Source: an uncultured Planctomycetales bacterium (GTDB taxonomy: Bacteria > Planctomycetota > Planctomycetia > Pirellulales > S012-138). Taken from it: DNA of 16,212 nucleotides. Positions 1-7,481 of the stretch are shown piece by piece. The stretch's first letter is position 1. Each line of letters begins with the position of its first letter. A program made the translations under genes and the position numbers. Where the stretch lies: contig CALJLD010000265.1 in assembly GCA_937982665.1 (NCBI GenBank), positions 1 to 16,212 of the forward strand, in the 5' to 3' direction. The notes under the pieces are model-generated. The model was not told the origin of the DNA and did not search any database. It saw nothing but the letters and a program-made list of their open reading frames with translations.

Positions 1-1598
1 TCCCGCGGACCGCACAGGCGGATGACCTTCAGGATCAGTTGGCATGGGGCCCACACGCGGTTGGCTTTCGCTCGCAGATCGTCCTGGATCATGCTAGGCG
101 TTATGAGACAACGTTTGATGAAGGGCAGACGTATGGCGCAGGCGGCAAGTCGCCGCGGCCAATCTTGATCAACATCTGGTATCCCGCCAAGGCAGCCGAT
201 TCCGGGGAACCCGCCGCGACGCGGATGGAATACGGCGATTACTTGCGTTTGCAATCTGATCAGCCGGATGTGCAGCGCTGGGCTGATGCGCTTTCCACTT
301 ATGCGGAGGGTGTGATTGCGCAAGAGTTCTTCGCCACGTCTGTGGACGAGTTGAACGCCGATCAACTGTTGGCCTGGCACCGATTTCTGGCAAGTCCAAC
401 GCGGTGCCAGCGTGACGCAGCGCCGCAAGCGGGGCCGTTCCCCGTGGTGGTTTATCATTCTGGCGCAGGCTCGTCGTTTGAAGACAATTCGGTCTTTTGC
501 GAATACCTCGCCAGTTGTGGCTACGTCATTATTGGCAGTGCGTTCCAGGCGGCGGATGGATCGAGTTTTGGGATAGACGCTCGCGATGGCTCCGTTGCGG
601 ATATGGAATTCCTCGCCCGGCATGCCGCGTCGCTTTCGTTTGTTGATTGGCGACGGATGGCGTTTGCCGGACACAGCGCCGGCGCGCAAGCCAGCTTGAG
701 AGCGCTCACGCGGACAGATTGTCCTGCGGATGTGCTGGTGATGCTTGACACCACGGTGGATTACTACAGCCTTGCCGTGCCAACATTCCGCTACATCACG
801 GATCTGGCGATTGAACATATTGAGCAACTTCGCCGTCCGATGTTGGTTTGTGCCGGTCCGGAAGCCGCGTTCCAAATGTGTGATCGGCTCGTGAATTCTG
901 ACCGCGTCTATTTGACGGTGCCGGAGTTAGGACACAACGAGTTTATCGCTCAAGGTGTTTTGCGGTTGGGCGTCTTGAAATGGATGGGAGAGGACGCGCT
1001 CAGTGAGGAATTGCAAAAAGAACTGAAGCGGGCCGAAAAGGTTGAACGACTTTACGTGCAGACTTGCCAGGCAACGCAAGCCTGGCTCGACTTGCAGCTG
1101 CAACAGCAGCTTGACGCGTTCGAACAATTGGCCAAGGACTACTCCAAGACTCAATTGGGCGAAGATCAATTGGCGGTGGAGTTTGTGCCGGTGGGAGTCA
1201 GCCAGGCGGACGCTTATCAAGAAGATTCGCACGTTGCGCCCACTCCACGTCAACTCTATCGCCTGGCAAGCGAAGTCAGTATCGATCGCATCACGCGGAT
1301 CTTGGAGCAACATCGAGAACAGTCCGCGGAGAGCCCTGTCTATCAAAGCAACATGCTGATGTGCTCTTTGCTCTATGACCTGTTGGAACAAGATCGCCTT
1401 GAGGATGCGCGGCGGCTTAACGCCTACGCTCAGGCGATTGGCGTGGATGGTGTGAGCACGCTGCGTTTTCTAGCCTTCATGAGCAAGTTGGGCTCGCACA
1501 ACGAGCGCGCCAGGCATTTCCTGGAGCGGGCGCTGCTTGTCGATCCAAATGATGAGGAAAGCAAACAGCTGCTCAAAGAGCTTGAGGGTGGTAATTGA
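1..1598 (+). CDS. Secreted-type alpha/beta-hydrolase with C-terminal TPR-like region (5' truncated)
   Basis: The reading frame (codons from base 3) is open from the window edge to the TGA at 1596-1598, so the N terminus lies outside; the TTG at 39 is only the first in-window start-like codon. Numbering from that TTG, residues 135-160 hold an HSGAG oxyanion-type strand-turn. The nucleophile elbow GHSAGA at 211-216 gives Ser213, Asp237 is a candidate acid, and His299 in LGHNEF is the candidate catalytic base. This is the order expected of an esterase, dienelactone-hydrolase or PAF-acetylhydrolase-like serine hydrolase. Residues 320-370 are helical, Gln/Leu/Glu-rich and probably coiled coil. The last 70 residues (ARRLNAYAQ, then FLERALLVDPNDEESKQLL) read as tetratricopeptide-like helices. 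The substrate is unknown. A hydrolase joined to TPR-like helices suggests a protein-bound or envelope enzyme, but that is inference. Family placement is solid and precise function is not. Confidence 0.82.
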   Translation, partial: PRTAQADDLQDQLAWGPHAVGFRSQIVLDHARRYETTFDEGQTYGAGGKSPRPILINIWYPAKAADSGEPAATRMEYGDYLRLQSDQPDVQRWADALSTYAEGVIAQEFFATSVDELNADQLLAWHRFLASPTRCQRDAAPQAGPFPVVVYHSGAGSSFEDNSVFCEYLASCGYVIIGSAFQAADGSSFGIDARDGSVADMEFLARHAASLSFVDWRRMAFAGHSAGAQASLRALTRTDCPADVLVMLDTTVDYYSLAVPTFRYITDLAIEHIEQLRRPMLVCAGPEAAFQMCDRLVNSDRVYLTVPELGHNEFIAQGVLRLGVLKWMGEDALSEELQKELKRAEKVERLYVQTCQATQAWLDLQLQQQLDAFEQLAKDYSKTQLGEDQLAVEFVPVGVSQADAYQEDSHVAPTPRQLYRLASEVSIDRITRILEQHREQSAESPVYQSNMLMCSLLYDLLEQDRLEDARRLNAYAQAIGVDGVSTLRFLAFMSKLGSHNERARHFLERALLVDPNDEESKQLLKELEGGN

Positions 1599-1651
1599 TC
1601 GGCGAATGTAGTCGCCTCACGATGATCATTGATCGGCGAATGTAGTCGCCT
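1594..1651 (+). repeat. Two direct copies of a 24-nt element (period 34)
   Basis: Copy 1 at 1594-1617 and copy 2 at 1628-1651 are identical over 24 nt; the shared core is GGCGAATGTAGTCGCC. Each core is an imperfect palindrome: GGCGA and TCGCC pair around a 6-nt loop. The first copy overlaps the hydrolase stop codon. The second is followed directly by TTTTT and the first by TCACG. The duplication may be a local tandem copying of a terminator hairpin, or two neighbouring copies of a dispersed intergenic repeat. Confidence 0.9.
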
Positions 1652-1655
1652 TTTT
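1635..1655 (+). terminator. Probable intrinsic terminator after the hydrolase gene
   Basis: GGCGA at 1635-1639 pairs with TCGCC at 1646-1650 across a 6-nt loop, and five T follow at 1651-1655, 37-57 nt downstream of the hydrolase stop. The stem is short (5 bp) but GC-rich and the U-tract is in the right place. The upstream repeat copy has the same stem without a T-run, so only the second copy fits a terminator. Confidence 0.55.
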
Positions 1656-1780
1656 CGCGTTTGGCTCGTTCTACTTGCTGATTGCGTTGCGTGGCGGCGG
1701 CTACAAGAATGGAGATGGCCGGCCCTCTCTCGTAATCAGGCAGGCCGATTCGATTTCGTGGTCCGCACGTTTGGCTTGTC

Positions 1781-2251
1781 GTGTTTGAGTCCGCTCGTCG
1801 CTCTGTTGCTGTTCTTGCTCTGGCTTTCTGGCTGGGAGGGCTGACGTTCTATGCTGGCGTTGTGGTGCCAATTGGTTCGCAGATTCACGGAAGCGTGCAA
1901 CAGGGATTCGTCACGCAGGAAGTCACGCGCTGGCTAAACTTAATTGGTGTTGGGGTGCTGGCGATTCTGCTTTGGGACATTTTCCGCCAGCGCACGCGGC
2001 TGAAGCTGGCGGCATTTTTCGTCATGGCAGGCTGCCAGCTCGCTCTGTTTCTGCTGCATCCGCAGCTTGACGCTTTGTTGGACGCGGACAACCGCGTGGT
2101 CCTTGACTCGACAAGCTTCTATGCCTGGCACCGCTGGTATTTGATCGTGACCGCGGCGCTTTGGGCTGCGGGCTTGGTACATCTTGTGGTATTGAGTTGC
2201 GGAAGGTCCAACGCAACGGAGGACAAAGCGCAACGCCATCACGAAGCGTGA
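1781..2251 (+). CDS. Small four-helix integral membrane protein, function unknown
   Basis: 156 residues from a GTG at 1781. A TAA at 1733 lies upstream in frame and no other usual start codon lies between, so this start is the longest possible, although no Shine-Dalgarno site is seen. Hydrophobic stretches at about residues 8-31, 50-68, 74-93 and 118-140 predict four membrane helices. Short loops hold conserved-looking polar residues: WLGGLTFYAG near the N terminus, LLHPQLDALLD after helix 3, and AWHRWY before helix 4. The tail after residue 141 is short, polar and charged. The pattern is reminiscent of DUF4149/TMEM205-like small membrane proteins, but I am not sure of the family. The gene follows a probable terminator by about 125 nt, so it likely has its own promoter. 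It converges with the DNA polymerase IV gene, leaving 11 nt between the two stop codons. Confidence 0.75.
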   Translation: MFESARRSVAVLALAFWLGGLTFYAGVVVPIGSQIHGSVQQGFVTQEVTRWLNLIGVGVLAILLWDIFRQRTRLKLAAFFVMAGCQLALFLLHPQLDALLDADNRVVLDSTSFYAWHRWYLIVTAALWAAGLVHLVVLSCGRSNATEDKAQRHHEA

Positions 2252-2262
2252 GCCGCAGCGTG

Positions 2263-3456
2263 TCATTCCCGCTCTCGCTTGCGGAGATTCGCGCCGCGGC
2301 GGATAGAACTCTGCCCAAAGCGGTCCGCAATCTCGTCAACCGTGGCGTCCAGCCGTTGGTCTTTCCGGTGAGTTTGTTCCTCAAACAGCATCGTCTGCCG
2401 GGGTGTCTTGCTATCGAAATGGCTGACGCCGATTCCGATAAGCCGGACCGGCCCTCGATCTGTCGGCACGCGGGTGGTGAGCAGGTCCGCTGCGGCTGAC
2501 CAGATTTCTTGCGTTGTGTTGGTCGCTTGAGGCAGTGAAAGACTGCGGGTGATCGTGCGGAAGTCAGCGAAGCGAACCTTCAACTGCACTGTTCGGCCAA
2601 GCAGTTCATGTCGCCGTAGCCGTCTGGCAACTTGAATTGTGAGCTCCAACAACCAGTTGCGGAGCGTTTCCCAATCCGCAATGTCGGTGGCGAAAGTTGT
2701 CTCGTGCGAGATGGATTTGGCTTCGGTGTCCGGCGTCACGCTGCGTTGATCGGCGCCAATCGCCAACGCTTGAAGGTGCGCTGCCTCGCGCGGACCGAAG
2801 ATCGATTCCAGCGCGTTTTGCGGGAATGCGCGGAGCTGCGCGATGGTGTGAATGCCGTGCCGCTCCATGACCTTCTGCCCTGCCGGACCAATCCCCCACA
2901 GTCGGCTGACTGGCAGCGGGCCCAGGAATGATTCCTCTTCGCCAGGCTGCACAACGACAAAACCGTCTGGCTTATCGACATCGCTGGCGACCTTGGCCAG
3001 AAACTTGTTGGGCGCAACGCCAACTGATGCGATCAACTGCGTTTCTTCTTGCACCAGTTGCTTGATCTGGCGGCCGATGCTTTCCGCCTCGCCGAAAATC
3101 CGGAAGCTGCCGGTGACATCCAGAAAGGCCTCGTCCAAAGACAACGGCTCAATCAACGGCGTGAACCGCAAAAAGATCTCACGGATTTGGCGGCTGACGG
3201 CGGCATAGTGTTCGTGACGTGGGGGGATCCGCACAAGGTGTGGACACAGGCGTTGGGCCGTGGCGGTGGCCATTGCACTGTGCACACCAAACTTTCGGGC
3301 TTCGTAGTTGGCGGCAGAGACAACGCCGCGCTGATCCGCACCGCCGGCGACGATCACCGGTTTGCCTTGCAACTCCGGGCGATCGCGCACTTCCACGGAT
3401 GCGTAAAACGCGTCCATGTCTACGTGCAGAATGTGCCGCCGCTGACGATCGTTCAT
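2263..3456 (-). CDS. dinB: DNA polymerase IV (Y-family translesion polymerase)
   Basis: 397 residues. It synthesises DNA across lesions with low fidelity and no proofreading. The Y-family signatures are complete. HVDMDAFYAS at residues 11-20 supplies metal ligand Asp13 and steric-gate Tyr18. SLDEAF at 106-111 supplies Asp108 and Glu109. SVGVAPNKFLAKVASDVDKP at 144-163 and LWGIGPAGQKVMERHGIHTIAQL form the palm and thumb helix-hairpin-helix. The little-finger domain follows at about 240-345, with IGIGVSHF. QTMLF at 354-358 is a good beta-clamp-binding motif. The open frame extends 13 codons further to a GTG at 3495, but the ATG at 3456 has AAGAGG 7 nt upstream and begins exactly where the family begins (MNDRQRRHILHVDMDAFYA). 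It lies 122 nt downstream of the P450 gene on the same strand. No recA, imuA or dnaE2 is nearby and no obvious LexA box was found. Confidence 0.97.
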   Translation of the reverse strand: MNDRQRRHILHVDMDAFYASVEVRDRPELQGKPVIVAGGADQRGVVSAANYEARKFGVHSAMATATAQRLCPHLVRIPPRHEHYAAVSRQIREIFLRFTPLIEPLSLDEAFLDVTGSFRIFGEAESIGRQIKQLVQEETQLIASVGVAPNKFLAKVASDVDKPDGFVVVQPGEEESFLGPLPVSRLWGIGPAGQKVMERHGIHTIAQLRAFPQNALESIFGPREAAHLQALAIGADQRSVTPDTEAKSISHETTFATDIADWETLRNWLLELTIQVARRLRRHELLGRTVQLKVRFADFRTITRSLSLPQATNTTQEIWSAAADLLTTRVPTDRGPVRLIGIGVSHFDSKTPRQTMLFEEQTHRKDQRLDATVDEIADRFGQSSIRRGANLRKRERE

Positions 3457-3463
3457 GTGCGAG

Positions 3464-3469
3464 CCTCTT
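3464..3469 (-). promoter_or_regulatory. Ribosome binding site deciding the dinB start
   Basis: On the - strand AAGAGG lies 7 nt before the ATG at 3456, which favours that start over the upstream in-frame GTG at 3495. Confidence 0.7.
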
Positions 3470-3578
3470 GCTTCACATCGTCGCGAATGAATCACTTGCG
3501 GTCAAACAACGCACCAAGCCCGTGTTCCTGCGCCAAACGCCGTGCCTCGTTCGCTCTCCGGTAACTTGAGCGAAGGGC

Positions 3579-5045
3579 TCAACGGATGGAGGTTTCGCGG
3601 GGAACCTCAGGCATCTCCGCCACGTTGAATTGCGATTGGCGGCCAGTTTGTCTTTGGCTTGCCTTGGGGCTTAGGATGTGCGGTCGGCGTGAATCACTCA
3701 TGCGATCAAATTGCACGAGTTGAGAGATGTTGCCTTGCAACGGGACAGTGCGTCCGTAACAAGTTGGATCCAAGAGTTGCAGCGGGACGGGAGTTGCCGG
3801 AGACAGCATTGTGGAAATGATCTTGCCACTGATCTCTTCCTCTTCCACCGCTTCGAGTGAAAAGCGTTCGACGATCTTGGGCAGGATTACCTTCATTTCC
3901 GCAAGCGCGAGCGGACCGCCCAGGCACATTCGCGGCCCAGCGCCAAAGGGAAGATACTCGTATGCGGACGGGTTGATGTCCAGCCATCGGTCAGGGTTGA
4001 ACCGGCTAGGTTGATCATAGACATCCGACCGGCGATGCGTGATGAACTGACTCCAGATGACGGCGTTTCCCGGTTGGCAGCGAATGTCTCCCAGCGTGGT
4101 TTCCTCTTGCACCACGCGTTGCGAATACGCGCTGGCCGGCAAGATGCGCATGCTTTCCTTGATCACGCGATCCCACAGGCAAGTGTTCTCAGCAACATTT
4201 GCCGCTTTGTTCAAGTCAACCTGTTCATCAGTCGAGCGCAATCTTTGCACAACATGCGGGTGCTGAGCCAAGAGCAGCAACGTCCAAGTCAGTGAATGCG
4301 CGGTTGTCAGGTGCGCCGCTGCGAACAAAAGCGCCGTATGCCCTATAAGTTGTTCGTCCGAAAGTTCGGCTGCTGCGTTGCGGCCAGCTAAAATGGAGAG
4401 GACATCGTGCCGGGCTTTGTTCTCGGACCGGCGGCTGGCGATGAGATCAATAAGCTCTTCTTCAATGCGCTCCGCTTGTTTGAGCAGTTGAGCATAGATG
4501 TCGTGCGAGTCATCCTCAGCCAGGAAAGCCGAGATGCCGCTGCGATGATTCAAGTCGACCCATTCTTCGATAATCCTACCCAACCGCAGCGCAGGCCTGA
4601 GGTCATCCAGCCCAAACAAAATGCTGCTGGTGATTCGCAAGGCAAGCGTTGTCATCTCCTTGGCGACGTCGCGAGTATCTCCCACTTGCCAATCCGCCAG
4701 GAACGCATCGGTCATTTCCGCAACAGGCGCCAGGTAGCGCATGATTGTGGTGCGATTGAAAACCGGTTTGAGCACTCTGCGAGCCTGGCGATGCGCTGGA
4801 CCATTGATGCTCAGCAAGCCTGAGGTCACGCGGCGTTGCGCGCTGCGACGCGGACCTCGAACCGGAAAGAACATCGAATGAAACAGGTCCGGCTGCGAGA
4901 GGACTGTTTGATTCAATTCCGGGCTGAAGACAAAGACAACCTGACGGCCATGAGTTTCTAGACTGGCGATGTCGCCATGCATGGAATGCAGGCTGGCCAG
5001 GAAGCTGGCCGGGTCATGCGGGAAATCTGCCAGTGAGAAATTCAT
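3579..5045 (-). CDS. Cytochrome P450 with atypical I-helix and long C-terminal tail
   Basis: 488 residues from an ATG, a heme-thiolate monooxygenase by family. NGPAHRQARR at 81-90 is the C-helix, with His85 and Arg89 placed to contact heme propionates. VIKESMR at 294-300 supplies the ExxR pair Glu297/Arg300. FNPDRW at 349-354 matches the PERF region. FGAGPRMCLG at 367-376 is the heme loop with ligand Cys374. In the I-helix the usual (A/G)Gx(D/E)T(T/S) reads AAHLTT at 243-248, so the acidic residue used in proton delivery is Leu246. The fold normally ends near residue 425; about 60 more polar, Arg/Gln/Ser-rich residues follow. No N-terminal membrane anchor is seen, so it is a soluble bacterial-type P450. 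No ferredoxin or reductase gene is in the window. It starts 166 nt after the transketolase stop. The substrate is unknown; fatty acid, terpene or sterol-like molecules are all possible. Confidence 0.95.
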   Translation of the reverse strand: MNFSLADFPHDPASFLASLHSMHGDIASLETHGRQVVFVFSPELNQTVLSQPDLFHSMFFPVRGPRRSAQRRVTSGLLSINGPAHRQARRVLKPVFNRTTIMRYLAPVAEMTDAFLADWQVGDTRDVAKEMTTLALRITSSILFGLDDLRPALRLGRIIEEWVDLNHRSGISAFLAEDDSHDIYAQLLKQAERIEEELIDLIASRRSENKARHDVLSILAGRNAAAELSDEQLIGHTALLFAAAHLTTAHSLTWTLLLLAQHPHVVQRLRSTDEQVDLNKAANVAENTCLWDRVIKESMRILPASAYSQRVVQEETTLGDIRCQPGNAVIWSQFITHRRSDVYDQPSRFNPDRWLDINPSAYEYLPFGAGPRMCLGGPLALAEMKVILPKIVERFSLEAVEEEEISGKIISTMLSPATPVPLQLLDPTCYGRTVPLQGNISQLVQFDRMSDSRRPHILSPKASQRQTGRQSQFNVAEMPEVPRETSIR

Positions 5046-5124
5046 GCGGACGCGGTGGGTAAGAGGCCATGCGTCCGTGCAAACTATGTTTCGTCGCCCA
5101 TCAGCCTATATCTTGGATAAACGG

Positions 5125-5140
5125 CAAACCAGTGGGTTTG
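5125..5140 (-). other. Small hairpin between transketolase and P450
   Basis: CAAACC and GGTTTG form a perfect 6-bp stem with a 4-nt loop, about 72 nt downstream of the transketolase stop. On the - strand it is followed by CCGTTTATCC rather than a clean T-run, so it is at best a weak terminator. The remaining roughly 150 nt of this gap hold nothing I can identify. Confidence 0.3.
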
Positions 5141-5211
5141 GTGGAAGTTTGCGGATTGCGCGTTTTGCGTCCAGCGCGGCCGTCGTGCGAGCAGTCAACA
5201 AAGGTCTTGGA

Positions 5212-7263
5212 TCAGTTGTTGACCAGATTCTTCGCGGCCTCGACGATCCGTTCGGTTGTGATGCCGAAATGCTCATACGCCTGTTGATACGGCGCGGATA
5301 TACCGAAGCTGGACATCCCAATGAACACGCCCTGCTCCCCGAGAAAACGCTCCCAGCCGAATTGCACGGCCGCCTCGACGGCGATGCGTGACGTGATTCT
5401 GGCCGGAAGCACTTCTTCCTGGTATGCCTGCGGTTGAGCGGAAAACCACTCCCAACACGGCATGCTGACCACCCGCGCGGCGATCCCTTGCTGCTTTAAT
5501 TCGGCGAAGGCCTCCATACAAAGTGCAACTTCGCTGCCGCTGGACATGAGGATGACTTGCGGATTGTCGCTATCAGCAAGAACATACGCGCCGCGTGCTG
5601 TACCTTCGGCACTGCCGAACTCCGAACGATCGTATGTCGGCACTTTCTGACGTGTCAGAACCAAGGCCGAAGGTCCGTTGGTCCGTGGAAGAATCTGCTT
5701 GTAGGCCACGGCGACTTCATTGGCATCCGCGGGCCGAATGACGTGCAGATTCGGAATCGCTCGCAGCGCGGCCAGGTGCTCCACGGGTTGATGCGTTGGT
5801 CCGTCTTCGCCCAATCCGATGGAATCGTGAGTGAAGATGTACAGTGCCGGTTGTTTCATCAACGCGGCCAGGCGAATGGAAGGCCGCATGTAATCGCTAA
5901 AGACAAGAAACGTACCGCCATACGGCCGCAACTTGCAAAGCGCCATCCCGTTTTGAATGGCACCCATCGCGTGTTCACGGATACCGAAGTGCAAGTTTCT
6001 TCCGCCGGGGTTTTCAGCGGAGAAGTCCGTCTCGCCCTTGATGAGCGTGTTGTTGCTTCCGGCCAAATCGGCGGAACCGCCAATCAGCCACGGCACGGCG
6101 TTTGAGACAGCGTTCAAAACCTCGCCGGAACTTGCCCGCGATGCCGGTCCTTGCTCGGCTGTAGGGAACTCCGGCAAGTCAGCGTCCCAGTCCGCTGGCA
6201 ATTCGCCAGCCTGCATCGTGTCCCAAGATGTGGCCAATTTGGAATGGGCCGTTCGATAGCGTTCAAACTCTTCCTGCCAATCGGCAAACACGGCCGCGCC
6301 GCGCGAGCCAATTCCGGAACGGAAGTCTTCCAGTACTTCTTCGGGGACCAGGAACTTGGCGTCCTGGTCCCAGCCGTAGTTCTGCTTCGCTCCACGAATT
6401 TCGTCCTCACCCAAAGGCGAGCCGTGAGCCGCGGCCGTATCTTGTTTGTTTGGCGCTCCGTAGCCAATGTGGCTGCGCAGGATGATCAAAGTTGGCGCGT
6501 CTTGGCAAGTGTCAAACTTCCGCAGCGCGTCACGAATCGCTTGCAAATCGTTGGCGTCATCCACATCGGCAACGTGCCAGCCCAATCCGCGGAAGCGCTT
6601 CTCGACATCTTCCGAAAATGCCAGCGAAGTTGAACCCTCGATGGTGATCTTGTTGTCGTCATAGATCCAGCAAAGGTTGGAGAGTTTCAAATGTCCCGCC
6701 AGCGAGGCCGCCTCGCATGCGACGCCTTCCATCAGGTCACCGTCGCTGCACAGTGCATAGACATTGAAATCGAAGAGGTCGGCGAAATCGCCTTGGCCAA
6801 AATGGGCCGCCTGCCAGCGAGACGCCATGGCCATGCCGACGCTGTTCCCCAAACCTTGACCGAGAGGGCCAGTCGTCGTTTCCACGCCGGTCGTGTCATG
6901 GTACTCAGGGTGACCCGGCGTTCGGCTGCCCAGTTGGCGGAAGTCCTTGATCTGGTCCAGCGTGACGGCGTCTTCGTTCGTCACAGCGCCGTGTTCATCG
7001 CACTGCTTCACTCCTGCCAAATGCAACGTGGCATACAACAGCATGGATGCATGGCCGCAAGAAAGAATGAACCGGTCCCGACCAGGCCATAGCGGTTGAG
7101 CCGGGTTGTATCGCAGCACTTCATTCCACAACACGTATGCCGCAGGGGCCAAAGCCATTGGCGTGCCTGGGTGTCCGGAGTTCGCCTGCTGCACGGCATC
7201 CATGGAGAGCGTGCGAATTGTGTTGATGGCCAGTTGTTTGATGTCTGTGGTTGTGGTGGACAT
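5212..7263 (-). CDS. tkt: Transketolase
   Basis: 683 residues, full length for the bacterial enzyme. It moves two-carbon ketol units between sugar phosphates in the non-oxidative pentose phosphate pathway, using thiamine diphosphate and a divalent metal in the cytosol. Substrate and cofactor histidines are in place: His31 (SGHPGTPM), His71 (CGHAS) and His280 (AAHGSP). GPLGQG at 132-137 and SDGDLMEG at 173-180, with Asn204 in DDNKITIEG, form the ThDP-Mg site. Glu430 in FGIREHAMG is the catalytic acid that activates the cofactor. Phe455 stacks on the pyrimidine, and His479, Asp487, His491 and Arg538 line the phosphate-sugar pocket. The C-terminal domain is complete, ending FGITTERIVEAAKNLVNN. 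The ATG at 7263 fits the family start, although the upstream GGGA is too close to be a normal Shine-Dalgarno. No Calvin-cycle or transaldolase gene adjoins it. Membership is certain. Confidence 0.98.
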   Translation of the reverse strand: MSTTTTDIKQLAINTIRTLSMDAVQQANSGHPGTPMALAPAAYVLWNEVLRYNPAQPLWPGRDRFILSCGHASMLLYATLHLAGVKQCDEHGAVTNEDAVTLDQIKDFRQLGSRTPGHPEYHDTTGVETTTGPLGQGLGNSVGMAMASRWQAAHFGQGDFADLFDFNVYALCSDGDLMEGVACEAASLAGHLKLSNLCWIYDDNKITIEGSTSLAFSEDVEKRFRGLGWHVADVDDANDLQAIRDALRKFDTCQDAPTLIILRSHIGYGAPNKQDTAAAHGSPLGEDEIRGAKQNYGWDQDAKFLVPEEVLEDFRSGIGSRGAAVFADWQEEFERYRTAHSKLATSWDTMQAGELPADWDADLPEFPTAEQGPASRASSGEVLNAVSNAVPWLIGGSADLAGSNNTLIKGETDFSAENPGGRNLHFGIREHAMGAIQNGMALCKLRPYGGTFLVFSDYMRPSIRLAALMKQPALYIFTHDSIGLGEDGPTHQPVEHLAALRAIPNLHVIRPADANEVAVAYKQILPRTNGPSALVLTRQKVPTYDRSEFGSAEGTARGAYVLADSDNPQVILMSSGSEVALCMEAFAELKQQGIAARVVSMPCWEWFSAQPQAYQEEVLPARITSRIAVEAAVQFGWERFLGEQGVFIGMSSFGISAPYQQAYEHFGITTERIVEAAKNLVNN

Positions 7264-7342
7264 ATCCCAAGGTGGCAGAAGTTCTGGACTTAGTTGCGAT
7301 CAAGCTTGGCAAAAACGCGCAAGCTACTCCCATCGGCGTTGG

Positions 7343-7394
7343 GGCCTGAAATCCAGGCCGGAGTTGTGAATATAGAGCCTCGTGCTCGGCTCTA
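7343..7394. other. Two adjacent perfect inverted repeats between the kinase and transketolase genes
   Basis: GGCCTG (7343-7348) and CAGGCC (7354-7359) form a 6-bp stem with a 5-nt loop. TAGAGCC (7373-7379) and GGCTCTA (7388-7394) form a 7-bp stem with an 8-nt loop. They lie about 90-140 nt after the kinase stop and 110-130 nt before the transketolase start. Neither is followed by a T-run on the - strand. They could be part of a leader, a processing site or operator-like half sites; which is not decidable here. Confidence 0.4.
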
Positions 7395-7481
7395 ACATTG
7401 CCTTGGTGTGAATTCCCAGCAATCGGCGAAGAATTCATCCCTTTCACAGATCACAACACCCAATAACGGCAAGCCGCCGCG

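Noticed and set aside
927..1391. A 154-codon - strand frame inside the hydrolase gene.
   Set aside because: It is antisense to a gene with clear protein motifs and has no independent support.
1629..1844. A 71-codon + strand frame with a hydrophobic end, overlapping the start of the membrane protein.
   Set aside because: It starts inside the terminator repeat and its hydrophobic end is the out-of-frame reading of the membrane protein's first helix.
3477..3505. A possible sigma-70-like promoter (TTGACC, 17-nt spacer, GACGAT) before dinB.
   Set aside because: The -10 element is poor and one such match in a few hundred bases is expected by chance.
3566..3582. An inverted repeat TTGAGC/GCTCAA overlapping the P450 stop codon as a terminator.
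   Set aside because: The stem is only 6 bp and no T-run follows on the - strand.
3579..7263. Transketolase and P450 as one biosynthetic operon.
   Set aside because: They are 166 nt apart, share no obvious pathway, and no other biosynthetic or redox-partner gene is present.
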